The position numbers and the translations under genes were made by a program. Shown here piece by piece: positions 1-11,278 of a DNA stretch of 34,968 nucleotides (position 1 is its first letter; each line of letters starts with the position of its first letter). The stretch comes from ZC4RG25 sp041687075 (GTDB lineage Bacteria; Pseudomonadota; Alphaproteobacteria; Rhizobiales; Hyphomicrobiaceae), in the NCBI GenBank assembly GCA_041687075.1, contig JAWLCO010000030.1, forward strand, positions 1 through 34,968, read 5' to 3'. The notes beneath the pieces were generated by a model, which had not been told where the DNA came from, ran no database searches, and worked only from the letters and a program-made list of their open reading frames with translations.

Positions 1-860
1 GTGTCCTGCGCGTGCACCAGCATCGCGAACAGCGCCGCGTGCATGGCGAAGTACTTGCGCGCCGCGTTCATGTTGTCGCCGGAGGCGGTGAGCAGCTTCG
101 CGAGCTGCCGGTCGATCAGCTTGGCCGAATTGAAAACGGCAGCCAGCCGCACGAGATCGCCGGCAAGGACGCTGTCCAGCAGAAGCTCGACCTGTTCAGA
201 TGACAGCTCGACGCCCGAAGCGGCAAGAGCCTGGTGAATCTCGGTTTTTGCGGCTTCGATGGCCTTGCGGTTCTCTTCGATCCTGCGCTGTGCGTCCTCG
301 ATGTCCCGCCCAAGGCTCTCGACGGTATCGGTCAGAACGCCCGGCAGCAATGAGTCTTCCGGCGCGACGAGTTGCTTCTCCTTGAGGTTGACGATGCGAT
401 CCTCGAGATCACGGATATTCTTGCGAAGCGTCTCGACACGCCGCTGGATATCGACCACCGGCACGTCCGTCACGATGGCCAGCGCGGCATCCAGCAGCTC
501 ACGGATCTTGCGCTCGCGGTCCTCGCGCGTTTCCGTCCACAACGGCGTGACGACGAAATCGCTTTTGGAAGGCAGCTTGCGTGCTTCGCCGCGATGGCGT
601 GCGGCATCCTCCAGCACGGCATCGATCGCCCTCATGAGCCGGCGTGCCTGCTCGTAGGTGATCTCGCCCTCTCGGACGTCCTTGCCGGCGGCCTGAGACT
701 GCTCCTCGCCCGATGCCTTTTCCGGCTGGCCTTCGCGCGCCAGCAAATCGGCGATGCCATCTCGCCGGCTGGTCTGCGCGTTCGTATCGACCGCGCCCAG
801 TACGACCGCCCCCGTAGTCAGCGCCAGCGCCAACACGGCAGCCTGAGACGTGCTCACCAT
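1..860 (-). CDS. Exported coiled-coil protein of unknown function, C-terminus beyond the window
   Basis: The minus strand is open from an ATG at 860 to the left edge, about 286 codons, with no stop. A GGAGG lies 8 bases before the ATG. The first 29 or so residues look like a signal peptide (hydrophobic AAVLALALTTGAVVLGA, then a polar stretch ending near NAQT), so the product is probably periplasmic. The rest is charged and helical. Residues around 140-215 are rich in Arg, Glu, Lys and Leu with heptad-like spacing (QRRVETLRKNIRDLEDRI), which suggests a coiled coil. I recognise no catalytic motif or named family. It diverges from the thioesterase gene across 861-1105. The function is unknown; the reading frame is well supported by the RBS, the signal peptide and its length. 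Confidence 0.75.
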   Translation of the reverse strand, partial: MVSTSQAAVLALALTTGAVVLGAVDTNAQTSRRDGIADLLAREGQPEKASGEEQSQAAGKDVREGEITYEQARRLMRAIDAVLEDAARHRGEARKLPSKSDFVVTPLWTETREDRERKIRELLDAALAIVTDVPVVDIQRRVETLRKNIRDLEDRIVNLKEKQLVAPEDSLLPGVLTDTVESLGRDIEDAQRRIEENRKAIEAAKTEIHQALAASGVELSSEQVELLLDSVLAGDLVRLAAVFNSAKLIDRQLAKLLTASGDNMNAARKYFAMHAALFAMLVHAQD

Positions 861-959
861 GGTCGTACCTCCACCCACTGCACAATGGGTACCAGAATCA
901 GGCGAATCCGTGAAGAAACGCTCTTCTCTGAAACGATCAGTTGATTACGACGGGGCCTG

Positions 960-1038
960 ATTGCAATGGCTGAGCGCGGAGAAGTTTCCATTGCGAGCGC
1001 CTGTCTGCTTCAGAAGGCGGTGAGCATTGCAATGGCTG
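960..1038. repeat. 13-bp direct repeat in a divergent intergenic region
   Basis: ATTGCAATGGCTG occurs at 960-972 and again at 1026-1038, a 66-base period, in the spacer between the divergent genes ending at 860 and starting at 1106. It could be a regulator site or a chance duplication. No other structure is visible in this spacer. Confidence 0.35.
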
Positions 1039-1105
1039 GCCCAATGCTGTTGATCCGTGCCATCCTTGCCGCCGTTCCAGGAGCTGAAGCAGAAGAGATG
1101 ATCGA

Positions 1106-1552
1106 ATGAGTACGTTCGAGCCCCTCGATCCCGATTACGAGGCGCGGGTGCGCGCGAGCTTCGCCAGGCAGGGATTCATGCGCACGCTTGGCGCGGAGAT
1201 CCTCCGCATTGTGCCGGGAGAGGTCGATCTGGTTTTGCCGAGCCGGGAGGATCTCACCCAGCAGCACGGCTATTTTCATGCCGGGGTGACTTCGACGATC
1301 GCCGACACGGCGGCAGGTTATGCTGCGCTCTCCCTATATCCCAAGGGCACGGGCGTGCTGACGACGGAGTTCAAGATCAACCTGTTGCGGCCGGCCGAGG
1401 GACGCCAGCTCATCGCGCGCGGCCGCGTCGTCAAACCGGGCCGGACGCTGACCATCTGCCAGTCCGACGTCTACGGCGAGCGCGACGGGCGCGAGACACA
1501 CGTCGCCACCTCGTTACTGACGATGATCTGTCTCGAAGGGCTGGACGGCTAA
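1106..1552 (+). CDS. PaaI-type hotdog-fold acyl-CoA thioesterase
   Basis: This 148-residue protein has the length and pattern of the PaaI/YdiI 4HBT family, cytoplasmic enzymes that hydrolyse acyl-CoA thioesters. The family signature is at residues 54-71: an HGYFHAG segment followed by a helix containing the acidic residue of TIADTAAGYAA. After it come the usual strands TTEFKINLLRP and ARGRVVKPGRTL. The substrate cannot be read from sequence. The gene stands alone on the plus strand and its stop overlaps by four bases the stop of the convergent methyltransferase gene. The ATG at 1106 has a purine-rich AGAAGAG a few bases upstream. An aryl- or short-chain acyl-CoA thioesterase is most likely. 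Confidence 0.85.
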   Translation: MSTFEPLDPDYEARVRASFARQGFMRTLGAEILRIVPGEVDLVLPSREDLTQQHGYFHAGVTSTIADTAAGYAALSLYPKGTGVLTTEFKINLLRPAEGRQLIARGRVVKPGRTLTICQSDVYGERDGRETHVATSLLTMICLEGLDG

Positions 1553-2037
1553 AGCAGCCGGCGCGTACGCTCCTTGTACTCCCGATAAGCATTGCCGAAC
1601 CGCGCCTCGAGGTGCCGTTCTTCGGGAATGATGGCGAGCAATGTGACCAGGATGCCGAACACCGGGGTCAGCAGCACCAGCCAGATATTCCGCATCAGCT
1701 CGGCAATGCCGAGCAGGATCAGCATGTCGGCGAGGTAGATCGGATTGCGCCGGAAGCGAAAAGGGCCGCCGGTGACCAGTGTCGAGGCGGCTTCGTTTGG
1801 CATGACGGTCGTCCGGGCTCGCCGGAGCGTGATGATCGACCACGCCATCAGCGCCAATCCCGCCACACCGAGCCCCAGGCCGGCAATGCGAGACGCCGTA
1901 TCGCCCACGCCAGGCCAGGGGAGCGGAAACATCATCTGCAGGACCCAGGCCGCTAAAACGGCGAGGACGAGCAGAACGGGCGGCCACGGGAATGCACTCG
2001 GTCGATCTGCAGGCGTTACTTGTTCCGTCTGGCTCAT
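1549..2037 (-). CDS. Isoprenylcysteine carboxyl methyltransferase (ICMT)-like membrane protein
   Basis: The product has 162 residues with about four hydrophobic segments, so it is an integral membrane protein. Its C-terminal half has the ICMT/PEMT-like pattern: GPFRFRRNPIYLADML, a hydrophobic hairpin, then EERHLEARFGNAYREYKERT. In the family this region binds S-adenosylmethionine; bacterial members methylate unknown small molecules or lipids. The frame stays open upstream to 2304, but I prefer the ATG at 2037 because AGGAAG lies 7 bases ahead of it and the upstream extension looks non-coding, crossing a palindromic repeat at 2117-2145. It converges with the thioesterase gene, overlapping by four bases. 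Its true substrate is unknown. Confidence 0.8.
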   Translation of the reverse strand: MSQTEQVTPADRPSAFPWPPVLLVLAVLAAWVLQMMFPLPWPGVGDTASRIAGLGLGVAGLALMAWSIITLRRARTTVMPNEAASTLVTGGPFRFRRNPIYLADMLILLGIAELMRNIWLVLLTPVFGILVTLLAIIPEERHLEARFGNAYREYKERTRRLL

Positions 2038-2116
2038 CACGGGCTTCCTGACAAGGTCCGGCTGACATTCTATAGTCCGCTTGATCGTCGAGTTGGGCAA
2101 TGGCTCCAAAGCCCGA

Positions 2117-2145
2117 ACCGTCATGCCCGCGGCGGCGGGCATCCA
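2117..2145. repeat. REP-like palindromic repeat, copy A
   Basis: The stem ATGCCCGC (2123-2130) pairs with GCGGGCAT (2135-2142) around a 4-base loop, inside the flanks CCGTC and CCA. The same layout recurs at 11240-11274 and, inverted, at 11654-11688. It resembles the dispersed GTCAT(T/C)CCCGC...GCGGG(A/G)ATCCA repeats common in proteobacterial genomes. Confidence 0.7.
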
Positions 2146-2279
2146 TGATGCGCTTCCGCACGCACTCCGTGTGAAGTTGCGGTGAGGTCGCCGGAAGGGC
2201 CATGGCAGAACGGGGGCCGCCGGGGCACAATTCGACAGTTTCTGTTTAAACCTGACCACGGCAAGTCGCCGGAGCTGCC

Positions 2280-3452
2280 ATGATCCCAAATGCCCTGCCC
2301 ACATTCAACTTCGACCTCGGTGACACGGCCGACCAGCTCCGAGAGACGGTGCGCACGTTTACCTCTGACGAGATCGCGCCGGTCGCGGCCGAGATCGACC
2401 GCACCGACGAGTTCCCGCGTCACCTGTGGCCGAAGATGGGTGCTCTCGGGCTCCACGGCATCACGGTCGAGGAGGAGTTCGGCGGGGTCGGGCTCGGCTA
2501 TCTCGAGCATGTCATCGCCATGGAGGAGGTGAGCCGTGGGTCGGCGGCCGTCGGCCTGTCTTACGGCGCGCATTCGAACCTCTGCGTCAACCAGCTCAGG
2601 CGCAATGGCAACGAGGAACAGAAGCGGCGCTATTTGCCGAAGCTGATCTCCGGCGAGCACGTCGGCGGGCTCGCCATGTCGGAGCCGGGGGCGGGCTCGG
2701 ACGTGGTCTCGATGAAGCTCCGGGCCGAGAAGAAGGGTGACCGCTTCATCCTGAACGGCACGAAGATGTGGATTACAAACGGTCCGGGGGGAGATGTCAT
2801 CATCGTCTACGCCAAGACCGATCCGGATGCCGGTCCGCGCGGGATCACCGCCTTTATCGTCGAGAAGGGGTTCAAGGGCTTTCGCGTCGCCCAGAAGCTC
2901 GACAAGCTCGGCATGCGGGGCTCCAACACCGGCGAGCTCGTGTTCGAGGATTGCGAGGTGCCGGAAGAGAATGTGCTCGGCACCGTCAACAGAGGGGTCA
3001 ACGTGCTGATGAGCGGGCTCGACTACGAGCGCGCCGTGCTGGCGGCCGGACCGCTCGGAATCATGCAGGCGTGCATGGATGTGGCGATTCCCTACGTGCA
3101 CGAGCGCAAGCAGTTCGGCGCGCCCATCGGCACGTTCCAGCTCGTGCAGGGCAAGATCGCGGACATGTACGTCACGCTGAACTCCTGCCGGGCATACGTC
3201 TACGCCGTAGCGAAGGCGTGCGACCGCGGAGAGACCACCCGCGAGGACGCGGCGGGCGCCATCCTGCTCGCAGCCGAGAAGGCAACCCAGGTAGCTCTGG
3301 ATGCCATCCAGCTCCTGGGCGGCAACGGCTACATCAACGACTATCCGACGGGCCGGCTGCTGCGCGATGCCAAGCTCTACGAGATCGGGGCCGGCACCAG
3401 CGAGATCCGTCGCATGCTGATCGGGCGTGAGCTGTTCGACAAGACGGCCTGA
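2280..3452 (+). CDS. ivd: Isovaleryl-CoA dehydrogenase
   Basis: The 390-residue protein is an FAD-dependent acyl-CoA dehydrogenase of full family length. The isovaleryl-CoA type is indicated by the catalytic Glu placed in helix G (GLDYERAVLAAGPLG, Glu250), while the position used in medium-chain enzymes is glycine (YEIGAGTSEIRR). Other markers are LAMSEPGAGSDV (about 131-142), WITNGPGGDV and the C-terminal QLLGGNGYINDYPTGRLLRDAK. It would oxidise isovaleryl-CoA to 3-methylcrotonyl-CoA in leucine breakdown, passing electrons to ETF. The start has GGAG 6 bases upstream. The usual partners (methylcrotonyl-CoA carboxylase, HMG-CoA lyase) are not adjacent here. A long antisense frame over this gene is a GC-rich shadow. 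Confidence 0.93.
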   Translation: MIPNALPTFNFDLGDTADQLRETVRTFTSDEIAPVAAEIDRTDEFPRHLWPKMGALGLHGITVEEEFGGVGLGYLEHVIAMEEVSRGSAAVGLSYGAHSNLCVNQLRRNGNEEQKRRYLPKLISGEHVGGLAMSEPGAGSDVVSMKLRAEKKGDRFILNGTKMWITNGPGGDVIIVYAKTDPDAGPRGITAFIVEKGFKGFRVAQKLDKLGMRGSNTGELVFEDCEVPEENVLGTVNRGVNVLMSGLDYERAVLAAGPLGIMQACMDVAIPYVHERKQFGAPIGTFQLVQGKIADMYVTLNSCRAYVYAVAKACDRGETTREDAAGAILLAAEKATQVALDAIQLLGGNGYINDYPTGRLLRDAKLYEIGAGTSEIRRMLIGRELFDKTA

Positions 3453-3628
3453 CCGGGAAAAGAGCCCTCCAGCGGCGATCATCGTTGCCGGGGTGCAACG
3501 CACTTTTCAACGATTGCCACTACATCTCAGAGGCAGTCGCACTTTCGCCTGAATCGACCACGTAACTGCCCACCAGCCGACAACGGACGGCTTCAAGAAA
3601 TTCAGCGTCAAGGCGACGGGGGCTTTAC

Positions 3629-4099
3629 ATGAGGTTCAAGGCGGCCGCTGCAGTCCTGCTCGGGCCTGCTCTTTTGATGGGTTGCGGGCCGGATGGCCCG
3701 ACAAAGGCCGATACGGGCTTGGCCGTCGGCGCCATTGCGGGCGGCATCCTCGGCAATCAGGTCGGGAAAGGCTCAGGCCGGGTGCTGGCGACAGTGGCCG
3801 GCGCGGTGGTGGGCGGCATCGTCGGCAGCGAGATCGGCCGCGCGCTCGACCGGCAGGACCAGATGTTGGCCCAGGAAGCCGAATTCGAGGCGCTGGAGAG
3901 CGGGCGCTCAGGCGAGCGCAGGCGCTGGCGCAATCCCGAGAGCGGCCGCTATGGTGATGTGGTCCCGGGCGAGCGCTATCGCCGTGGCACCGCAGACTGC
4001 CGGGACTACACGCACACGATCTATATCGACGGCCGGCCGGAATCGATGCGGGGCACAGCCTGTCGCAATCCCGACGGCACCTGGCATAACGTCGGCTAG
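3629..4099 (+). CDS. Glycine-zipper outer-membrane lipoprotein, 17-kDa surface antigen family
   Basis: The 156-residue product has a lipoprotein signal peptide with the lipobox LLMGC, so mature Cys19 should be lipidated. Residues about 29-75 are a glycine-zipper segment (AVGAIAGGILGNQVGKGSGR, then a second pass AGAVVGGIVGSEIGRALD) typical of the Rickettsia 17-kDa common-antigen family. The C-terminal part (CRDYTHTIYIDGRPESMRGT, then ACRNPDGTW) is the associated surface-antigen domain with two cysteines. These proteins sit in the outer membrane; their exact role is poorly known. It appears monocistronic. The start has a GACGGGGG stretch upstream, a weak Shine-Dalgarno. Confidence 0.85.
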   Translation: MRFKAAAAVLLGPALLMGCGPDGPTKADTGLAVGAIAGGILGNQVGKGSGRVLATVAGAVVGGIVGSEIGRALDRQDQMLAQEAEFEALESGRSGERRRWRNPESGRYGDVVPGERYRRGTADCRDYTHTIYIDGRPESMRGTACRNPDGTWHNVG

Positions 4100-4242
4100 G
4101 CTTAACGCGCCTTGACCGGCGGAGAATTCGGTCTGGGCGCGGCTTTCGACGCAGCTCCGCGACATCGGGGCAGCCGTGCAGCCCTTGTCAGCCTGGGGGC
4201 AGGGGCCTATTCCCTCTCGGTGGGAAAAACCTGGGCGCGCTG

Positions 4243-5391
4243 ATGCTTTTTTGGGTGCTCTGCGCTGTTTTGACGGCCGCGGTGCTCTACGCCGTGACGC
4301 GGCCGCTGTCCGTACCTGCCGCAGGCTCCACTGCAGGCGACCGGGATACGGCTTCGGACCTCGCTGTCTATCGCGATCAGTTGAAAGAAGTGGAGGCTGA
4401 TCGCGCCCGCGGGCTGCTGTCTGATGTGGAAGCCGAGGCTGCCCGCGTCGAGATTTCACGCAGGCTGCTCGCAAGGGCTGAGGCAGATGGAGTCTCGGCC
4501 GCAGGTGGCGCCCGAGGGCAAGGACTGAATGCCACGACTGCCTTCGTGTTGGCCGTCCTCCTGATTCCGGCGCTCTCCATGGCGCTCTATCTGGCCTATG
4601 GATCGCCCGGGCTGCCGGGGCAGCCGCATGCCGAACGCGTCGCCGCGCCCGCAGACAAGGCGACGATCGACACGCTTGTTGCCAAGGTTGAGGAGCGGCT
4701 GAGGGCCCATCCCGAGGACGGGCAGGGCTGGGATGTGATCGCGCCGGTCTATCTGCGGCAGGGGCGATTCAATGAGGCTGCGCAGGCCTATCAGCGTGCC
4801 TTGCGCCTGTTGGGCGAGACACCGCGCCGGCTGGCCGGCTTTGGCGAGGCCACCGTTTTCGCGCAGAATGGCGTCGTGACGGAACAGGCAAGGCGCGCCT
4901 TCGAGCGCCTGGCGGAACTCGAGCCGTCGCAGCCGGAGCCGCGATTCTGGCTGGCGCTCGCTAAGGAGCAGGATGGCAACCTCACCGGGGCGCTCGCTGA
5001 CTTCCGCAAGTTGATCGCGGATGCGCCGCCGGATGCGGACTGGCGAGGTGCTGTGGAGCAGCGCATTGCCATGCTGGCGCAACGGGTGGGCGAAACGGAT
5101 CAGCCGGCTGGGAAAGGCCCGACGGCCGAAGAGATTGCTGCTGCCGAGAAGCTTGCCCCCGGCGACCGCGCCGCCATGGTCCAGCAGATGGTCGACGGGC
5201 TCGCTGAGCGGCTCGAGACCAATGGTCAGGATCTGGCGGGCTGGCAGCGGCTGCTGCGCGCCTATGCCGTGCTCGGTCAGAAAGACAAGGCCAATGATGC
5301 GCTGGCCAGGGCGCGCAAGGCTTTTGCCGGAGATGACACCTCGCTTGCCGCGCTCGATGATCTCGCGCGCAAGCTGGGCCTGGACTCGTGA
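4243..5391 (+). CDS. ccmI: Cytochrome c maturation protein CcmI (CycH)
   Basis: The 382-residue product has the CcmI layout: an N-terminal transmembrane helix (MLFWVLCAVLTAAVLYAV), a cytoplasmic loop with the family signature around VYRDQLKEVEADRARGLLSDVE, a second helix near residues 92-112, and a periplasmic TPR region (DGQGWDVIAPVYLRQGRFNEAAQAYQRAL and later repeats). CcmI holds apocytochrome c and presents it to the CcmF/CcmH haem ligation complex. It is first in a ccmI-ccmE-ccmF-ccmH operon with 18 bases before ccmE, matching the rhizobial cycHJKL order. Long antisense frames here were rejected. Confidence 0.95.
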   Translation: MLFWVLCAVLTAAVLYAVTRPLSVPAAGSTAGDRDTASDLAVYRDQLKEVEADRARGLLSDVEAEAARVEISRRLLARAEADGVSAAGGARGQGLNATTAFVLAVLLIPALSMALYLAYGSPGLPGQPHAERVAAPADKATIDTLVAKVEERLRAHPEDGQGWDVIAPVYLRQGRFNEAAQAYQRALRLLGETPRRLAGFGEATVFAQNGVVTEQARRAFERLAELEPSQPEPRFWLALAKEQDGNLTGALADFRKLIADAPPDADWRGAVEQRIAMLAQRVGETDQPAGKGPTAEEIAAAEKLAPGDRAAMVQQMVDGLAERLETNGQDLAGWQRLLRAYAVLGQKDKANDALARARKAFAGDDTSLAALDDLARKLGLDS

Positions 5392-5409
5392 GGAACGAGT
5401 GAGACGCCA

Positions 5410-5868
5410 ATGACGCGGAAACAACGACGCGCCGTTCTGATACTCGCCTGCGTAGGGCTGCTGGGGCTGGCGAGCCTCCTCGTGCTGTTCGCGCTGCGCG
5501 ACTCGATCGTATTCTTCCACACGCCGAGCGAGATCGCCGAAAAGGGTATCGAAGCCGGTCAGCGGTTCAGGCTGGGCGGCTTGGTGGCAGAGGGGTCCGT
5601 GCGGCGCGGTGAGGGCTCGAACGTCGAGTTCGGCGTCACGGATATGGTGAAGACGATCAGTGTTGTCTACGATGGCGTGCTGCCGGATCTGTTTCGGGAA
5701 GGGCAGGGCGTCGTCACGGAAGGCCGCCTTGATGCCAGCGGCAAGTTCCTCGCCGACACGGTGCTCGCCAAGCACGATGAGAATTACATGCCGCCCGAGG
5801 TCGCCGACGCGCTGAAGGACAAGGGCGTCTGGCAGCACATGGGCAAAGAGCAGCCGGCCACGAACTAG
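5410..5868 (+). CDS. ccmE: Periplasmic haem chaperone CcmE (CycJ)
   Basis: This is a full-length CcmE of 152 residues. It has a short basic N-terminus, one transmembrane helix (about 8-29) and a periplasmic OB-fold domain ending in LAKHDENYMPPEV. His122 is the residue that covalently binds haem, and Tyr126 is the conserved axial ligand. CcmE takes haem from CcmC and hands it to CcmF for attachment to CxxCH motifs. ccmABCD are not in this window, so they must be elsewhere, as is usual in rhizobia. ccmF begins 14 bases after the stop. Confidence 0.96.
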   Translation: MTRKQRRAVLILACVGLLGLASLLVLFALRDSIVFFHTPSEIAEKGIEAGQRFRLGGLVAEGSVRRGEGSNVEFGVTDMVKTISVVYDGVLPDLFREGQGVVTEGRLDASGKFLADTVLAKHDENYMPPEVADALKDKGVWQHMGKEQPATN

Positions 5869-5882
5869 GGGGCCCGGAGTCG

Positions 5883-7871
5883 TTGATCGTCGAGATCGGA
5901 CATTTCGCACTCGTTCTGGCGCTGGCGGTGGCGCTCGTGCAGGCAACGGTGCCGGCGTGGGGGGCCTACACGCGGGACGAGCGGCTGATGGGCGTCGGGC
6001 CGCCGGCGGCTGTGGCGCAGGTCGTGCTGATCGGCGGTGCCTTCGCGGCGCTGACGTACGCGTATGTCGTGTCCGACTTTTCGGTCGAGAACGTCTATCT
6101 CAACTCGCATTCCGCCAAGCCGCTGATCTACCGGATCTCCGGCGTGTGGGGGAACCACGAAGGCTCGATGCTGCTCTGGGTGCTGACGCTCGCCTTGTTT
6201 GGCGCCGCGGTGGCAGTGTTCGGGGAGAGACTGCCGCAGACGCTGCGGGCGAACGTGCTCGCGGTGCAGGGCGCGATCGCGGTCGCCTTCATGCTGTTCC
6301 TGGTGCTGACGTCGAACCCGTTTCAGAGGCTCGCCCCTGCGCCCGCGGAGGGCCTCGGCCTCAACCCGATCCTGCAGGACCCGGCGTTGGCCTTCCATCC
6401 GCCGTTCCTCTATGCGGGCTACGTTGGCTTTTCGATCGCCTTCGCTTTCGCCATTGCCGCGCTGATCGAGGGGCGCGTGGACGCGGCCTGGGCCCGATGG
6501 GTGCGGCCGTGGACACTGGCGGCCTGGATGATGCTGACGCTCGGCATCTCCATGGGCTCCTGGTGGGCCTATTACGAGCTCGGCTGGGGCGGCTGGTGGT
6601 TTTGGGACCCGGTCGAGAACGCCTCCTTCATGCCGTGGCTCGCCGGCACGGCGCTGCTGCACTCGGCCGTCGTCATGGAAAAGCGCGACGCGCTGAAGAT
6701 CTGGACAGTGCTGCTCGCCATCCTGACTTTCTCGCTGAGCCTGATGGGCACGTTCCTCGTGCGCTCGGGGGTTCTGTCGTCAGTGCACGCGTTCGCGGTC
6801 GACCCGTCCCGCGGTGTCTTCATCCTCGGCATTCTGGTGATCTTCATCGGCGGCGCACTGGCGCTGTTCGCCTTGCGGGTCGGTGAGTTGCGGCAGGGGG
6901 GGCTGTTCGCGCCGATCAGCCGTGAAGGCAGCCTGGTGCTCAACAACCTGCTGCTGACGACGGCGTGTGCGACGGTGCTGGTGGGCACGCTCTACCCGCT
7001 CGCACTCGAGGCGCTGACGGGCGACAAGATTTCCGTCGGGCCGCCCTACTTCAACGCGACCTTCGGGCCGCTGATGCTGCCGCTGCTGGTCGCGCTGCCG
7101 TTCGGCCCGTTCCTTGCCTGGAAGCGGGGCGACCTTGCTGCCGCCGCGCAGCGCCTGTGGTTGGCCGCGGCGGTTACGTTGATTGCCGTCATCGGCGTTT
7201 ATGCCGTCGCCTACCGTGGCCCATGGCTGGCGCCCCTGGGCATAGCCCTCGGTGTCTGGGTGATGGCGGGATCGCTGGTCGAGGTCGCCTCGCGCATCAA
7301 GCTCGGGCAGGCGCCTGTGGCGGAGAGCTGGCGCAGGTTCAAGGGCCTCCCGCGATCTGCACTCGGAACAACCGTCGCTCACTTCGGTGTCGGCATGATG
7401 GTCGTCGGTATCATCGCGACAAGTGCCTACCAGAGCGAGCGCATTGTGGTGATGAACCCCGGCGATCAGGCCGAGATCGCGGGATACACGCTGACGTTCA
7501 AAGGCGCGGCACCGCAGCGCGGGCCGAACTATCGCGAGGAAGTCGGCCTGTTCGAGGTGGAGCGCAGCGGCCGCGCGGTAACCAGCCTCGCCCCCTCGAA
7601 GCGGATTTACGATGCACCACCGCAGCCGACGACCGAAGCCGGTATCCATATCTCGTGGCGCGGCGACCTTTACGCGGTGCTGGGCGATCAGCAGGTGTCC
7701 TCGTCGGGCGGTTATGCCGTGAGGCTCTATTTCAATCCGCTCGTCCGGTTCATCTGGATCGGCGCCGTCGTCATGTTCTTCGGCGGCCTGCTGTCCCTGT
7801 CCGATCGCCGTTTGCGAGTGGGCGCGCCACGACGGGCGCGCGTGCGCGCCAGCGCTGTTCCTGCGGAATGA
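5883..7871 (+). CDS. ccmF: Haem lyase subunit CcmF (CycK)
   Basis: The 662-residue polytopic membrane protein carries the tryptophan-rich WWD haem-binding motif (SWWAYYELGWGGWWFWDPVEN, about 226-246) and flanking conserved histidines (GNHEGSMLLW near 91, FHPPFLYAGY near 171). CcmF is the core of the complex that ligates haem to apocytochromes c in the periplasm. The start is a TTG at 5883, chosen because CcmF proteins usually begin MI(V)E(L/I)GHFAL and there is no better in-frame ATG; a GGAG precedes it at short spacing. The stop overlaps an in-frame ATG of ccmH (ATGA), suggesting translational coupling. Confidence 0.95.
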   Translation: MIVEIGHFALVLALAVALVQATVPAWGAYTRDERLMGVGPPAAVAQVVLIGGAFAALTYAYVVSDFSVENVYLNSHSAKPLIYRISGVWGNHEGSMLLWVLTLALFGAAVAVFGERLPQTLRANVLAVQGAIAVAFMLFLVLTSNPFQRLAPAPAEGLGLNPILQDPALAFHPPFLYAGYVGFSIAFAFAIAALIEGRVDAAWARWVRPWTLAAWMMLTLGISMGSWWAYYELGWGGWWFWDPVENASFMPWLAGTALLHSAVVMEKRDALKIWTVLLAILTFSLSLMGTFLVRSGVLSSVHAFAVDPSRGVFILGILVIFIGGALALFALRVGELRQGGLFAPISREGSLVLNNLLLTTACATVLVGTLYPLALEALTGDKISVGPPYFNATFGPLMLPLLVALPFGPFLAWKRGDLAAAAQRLWLAAAVTLIAVIGVYAVAYRGPWLAPLGIALGVWVMAGSLVEVASRIKLGQAPVAESWRRFKGLPRSALGTTVAHFGVGMMVVGIIATSAYQSERIVVMNPGDQAEIAGYTLTFKGAAPQRGPNYREEVGLFEVERSGRAVTSLAPSKRIYDAPPQPTTEAGIHISWRGDLYAVLGDQQVSSSGGYAVRLYFNPLVRFIWIGAVVMFFGGLLSLSDRRLRVGAPRRARVRASAVPAE

Positions 7872-7879
7872 GGTGGGCC

Positions 7880-8383
7880 ATGGCGCTTCTGCGGATGCTG
7901 ATTCTGCCTTTCCTCATCCTTGCTTCGGCCACAGCTTTCGCTGTCGAGCCCGACGAGGTGCTGCCCGATCCAGCGCTCGAGGCGCGGGCCCGCGCGCTTT
8001 CGGCCGAGCTGCGCTGTGTCGTCTGTCAGAACCAGTCGATCGATGATTCGAACGCGCCGCTTGCGCGTGATCTGCGCATCCTGCTCCGCGAGCGTCTCGC
8101 TGCCGGCGACACGGACGAGGAAGTAAAGCAGTTCCTCGTCGAGCGCTACGGCACCTTCGTGCTGCTCAAGCCGCCGTTCGACGCCCGCACGCTTCTCTTG
8201 TGGCTCACGCCCCTCATCATCCTCGCCGGCGCAGGGGCACTCCTCTACCGCTACGCAGCCGGCTGGACGCGCGCTGTCCCGGCCGAGACGAACCGGAGTT
8301 TGACCAAGGAAGAAGAGGAGAAGCTCCGGACGCTGCTGGCCGAAGCCGAAGAGCCATCCAACGACGCTTCCGCGAAAACGTAA
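7880..8383 (+). CDS. ccmH: Cytochrome c maturation thioredoxin-like protein CcmH (CycL)
   Basis: The 167-residue product has a signal peptide (MALLRMLILPFLILASATAFA), the CcmH redox motif LRCVVCQNQSI with Cys46 and Cys49, and a C-terminal transmembrane helix (LLLWLTPLIILAGAGALLY). CcmH helps keep apocytochrome CxxCH cysteines reduced for haem ligation. I take the ATG at 7880 because GAGG lies 6 bases before it; an ATG at 7868 overlapping the ccmF stop would add MRWA and is possible. It is the last ccm gene here; the degP gene often found next in rhizobia is absent. A hairpin about 70 bases downstream may end the operon. Confidence 0.94.
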   Translation: MALLRMLILPFLILASATAFAVEPDEVLPDPALEARARALSAELRCVVCQNQSIDDSNAPLARDLRILLRERLAAGDTDEEVKQFLVERYGTFVLLKPPFDARTLLLWLTPLIILAGAGALLYRYAAGWTRAVPAETNRSLTKEEEEKLRTLLAEAEEPSNDASAKT

Positions 8384-8451
8384 GCGGCGGTCTGGCCCGC
8401 CCTCACCATCGCGCCGATCCGCGGCTACGCTGCAGTCGACAGATTGCGTGT

Positions 8452-8486
8452 GTCTGCGGTGCATAGCTTATCGCTGCACCGCAGAC
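8452..8486. terminator. Perfect 12-bp hairpin downstream of the ccm operon
   Basis: GTCTGCGGTGCA (8452-8463) and TGCACCGCAGAC (8475-8486) form a perfect stem with an 11-base loop. It lies between the convergent ccmH and formate-THF ligase genes. There is no T tract, so it could be a factor-dependent terminator, an mRNA-stabilising stem or a protein site. Confidence 0.45.
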
Positions 8487-8518
8487 GGGGTAACCGGTGT
8501 CAGATTTGGGCCAACCCA

Positions 8519-8547
8519 CTCCCACTCCCAGCCTGGGGGAGTGGGAG
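8519..8547 (-). terminator. Perfect 11-bp hairpin just after the formate-THF ligase fusion gene
   Basis: CTCCCACTCCC (8519-8529) pairs with GGGAGTGGGAG (8537-8547) over a 7-base loop, starting 6 bases past the stop of the minus-strand gene at 8554. The position suits a terminator or 3' end-protecting stem. No U-run follows on the minus strand. Confidence 0.5.
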
Positions 8548-8553
8548 ATCGCC

Positions 8554-11193
<2,640 letters not shown>

Positions 11194-11239
11194 GTGGTTC
11201 CTTCCAGATTCAATTTCGTACTGAACAGACCCGTCTCAT

Positions 11240-11274
11240 CCGTCATTCCCGCGAAGGCGGGAATCCAGGTCACC
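11240..11274. repeat. REP-like palindromic repeat, copy B
   Basis: The stem ATTCCCGC (11245-11252) pairs with GCGGGAAT (11257-11264) with loop GAAG, flanked by CCGTC and CCAGGTCACC. Against the reverse complement of copy C (11654-11688) it differs at only 3 of 34 positions, two of which are paired stem bases that changed together. Confidence 0.8.
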
Positions 11275-11278
11275 TCTC

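Noticed and set aside
2121..3503. 460-codon minus-strand frame over ivd
   Set aside because: Antisense shadow of a well-conserved acyl-CoA dehydrogenase.
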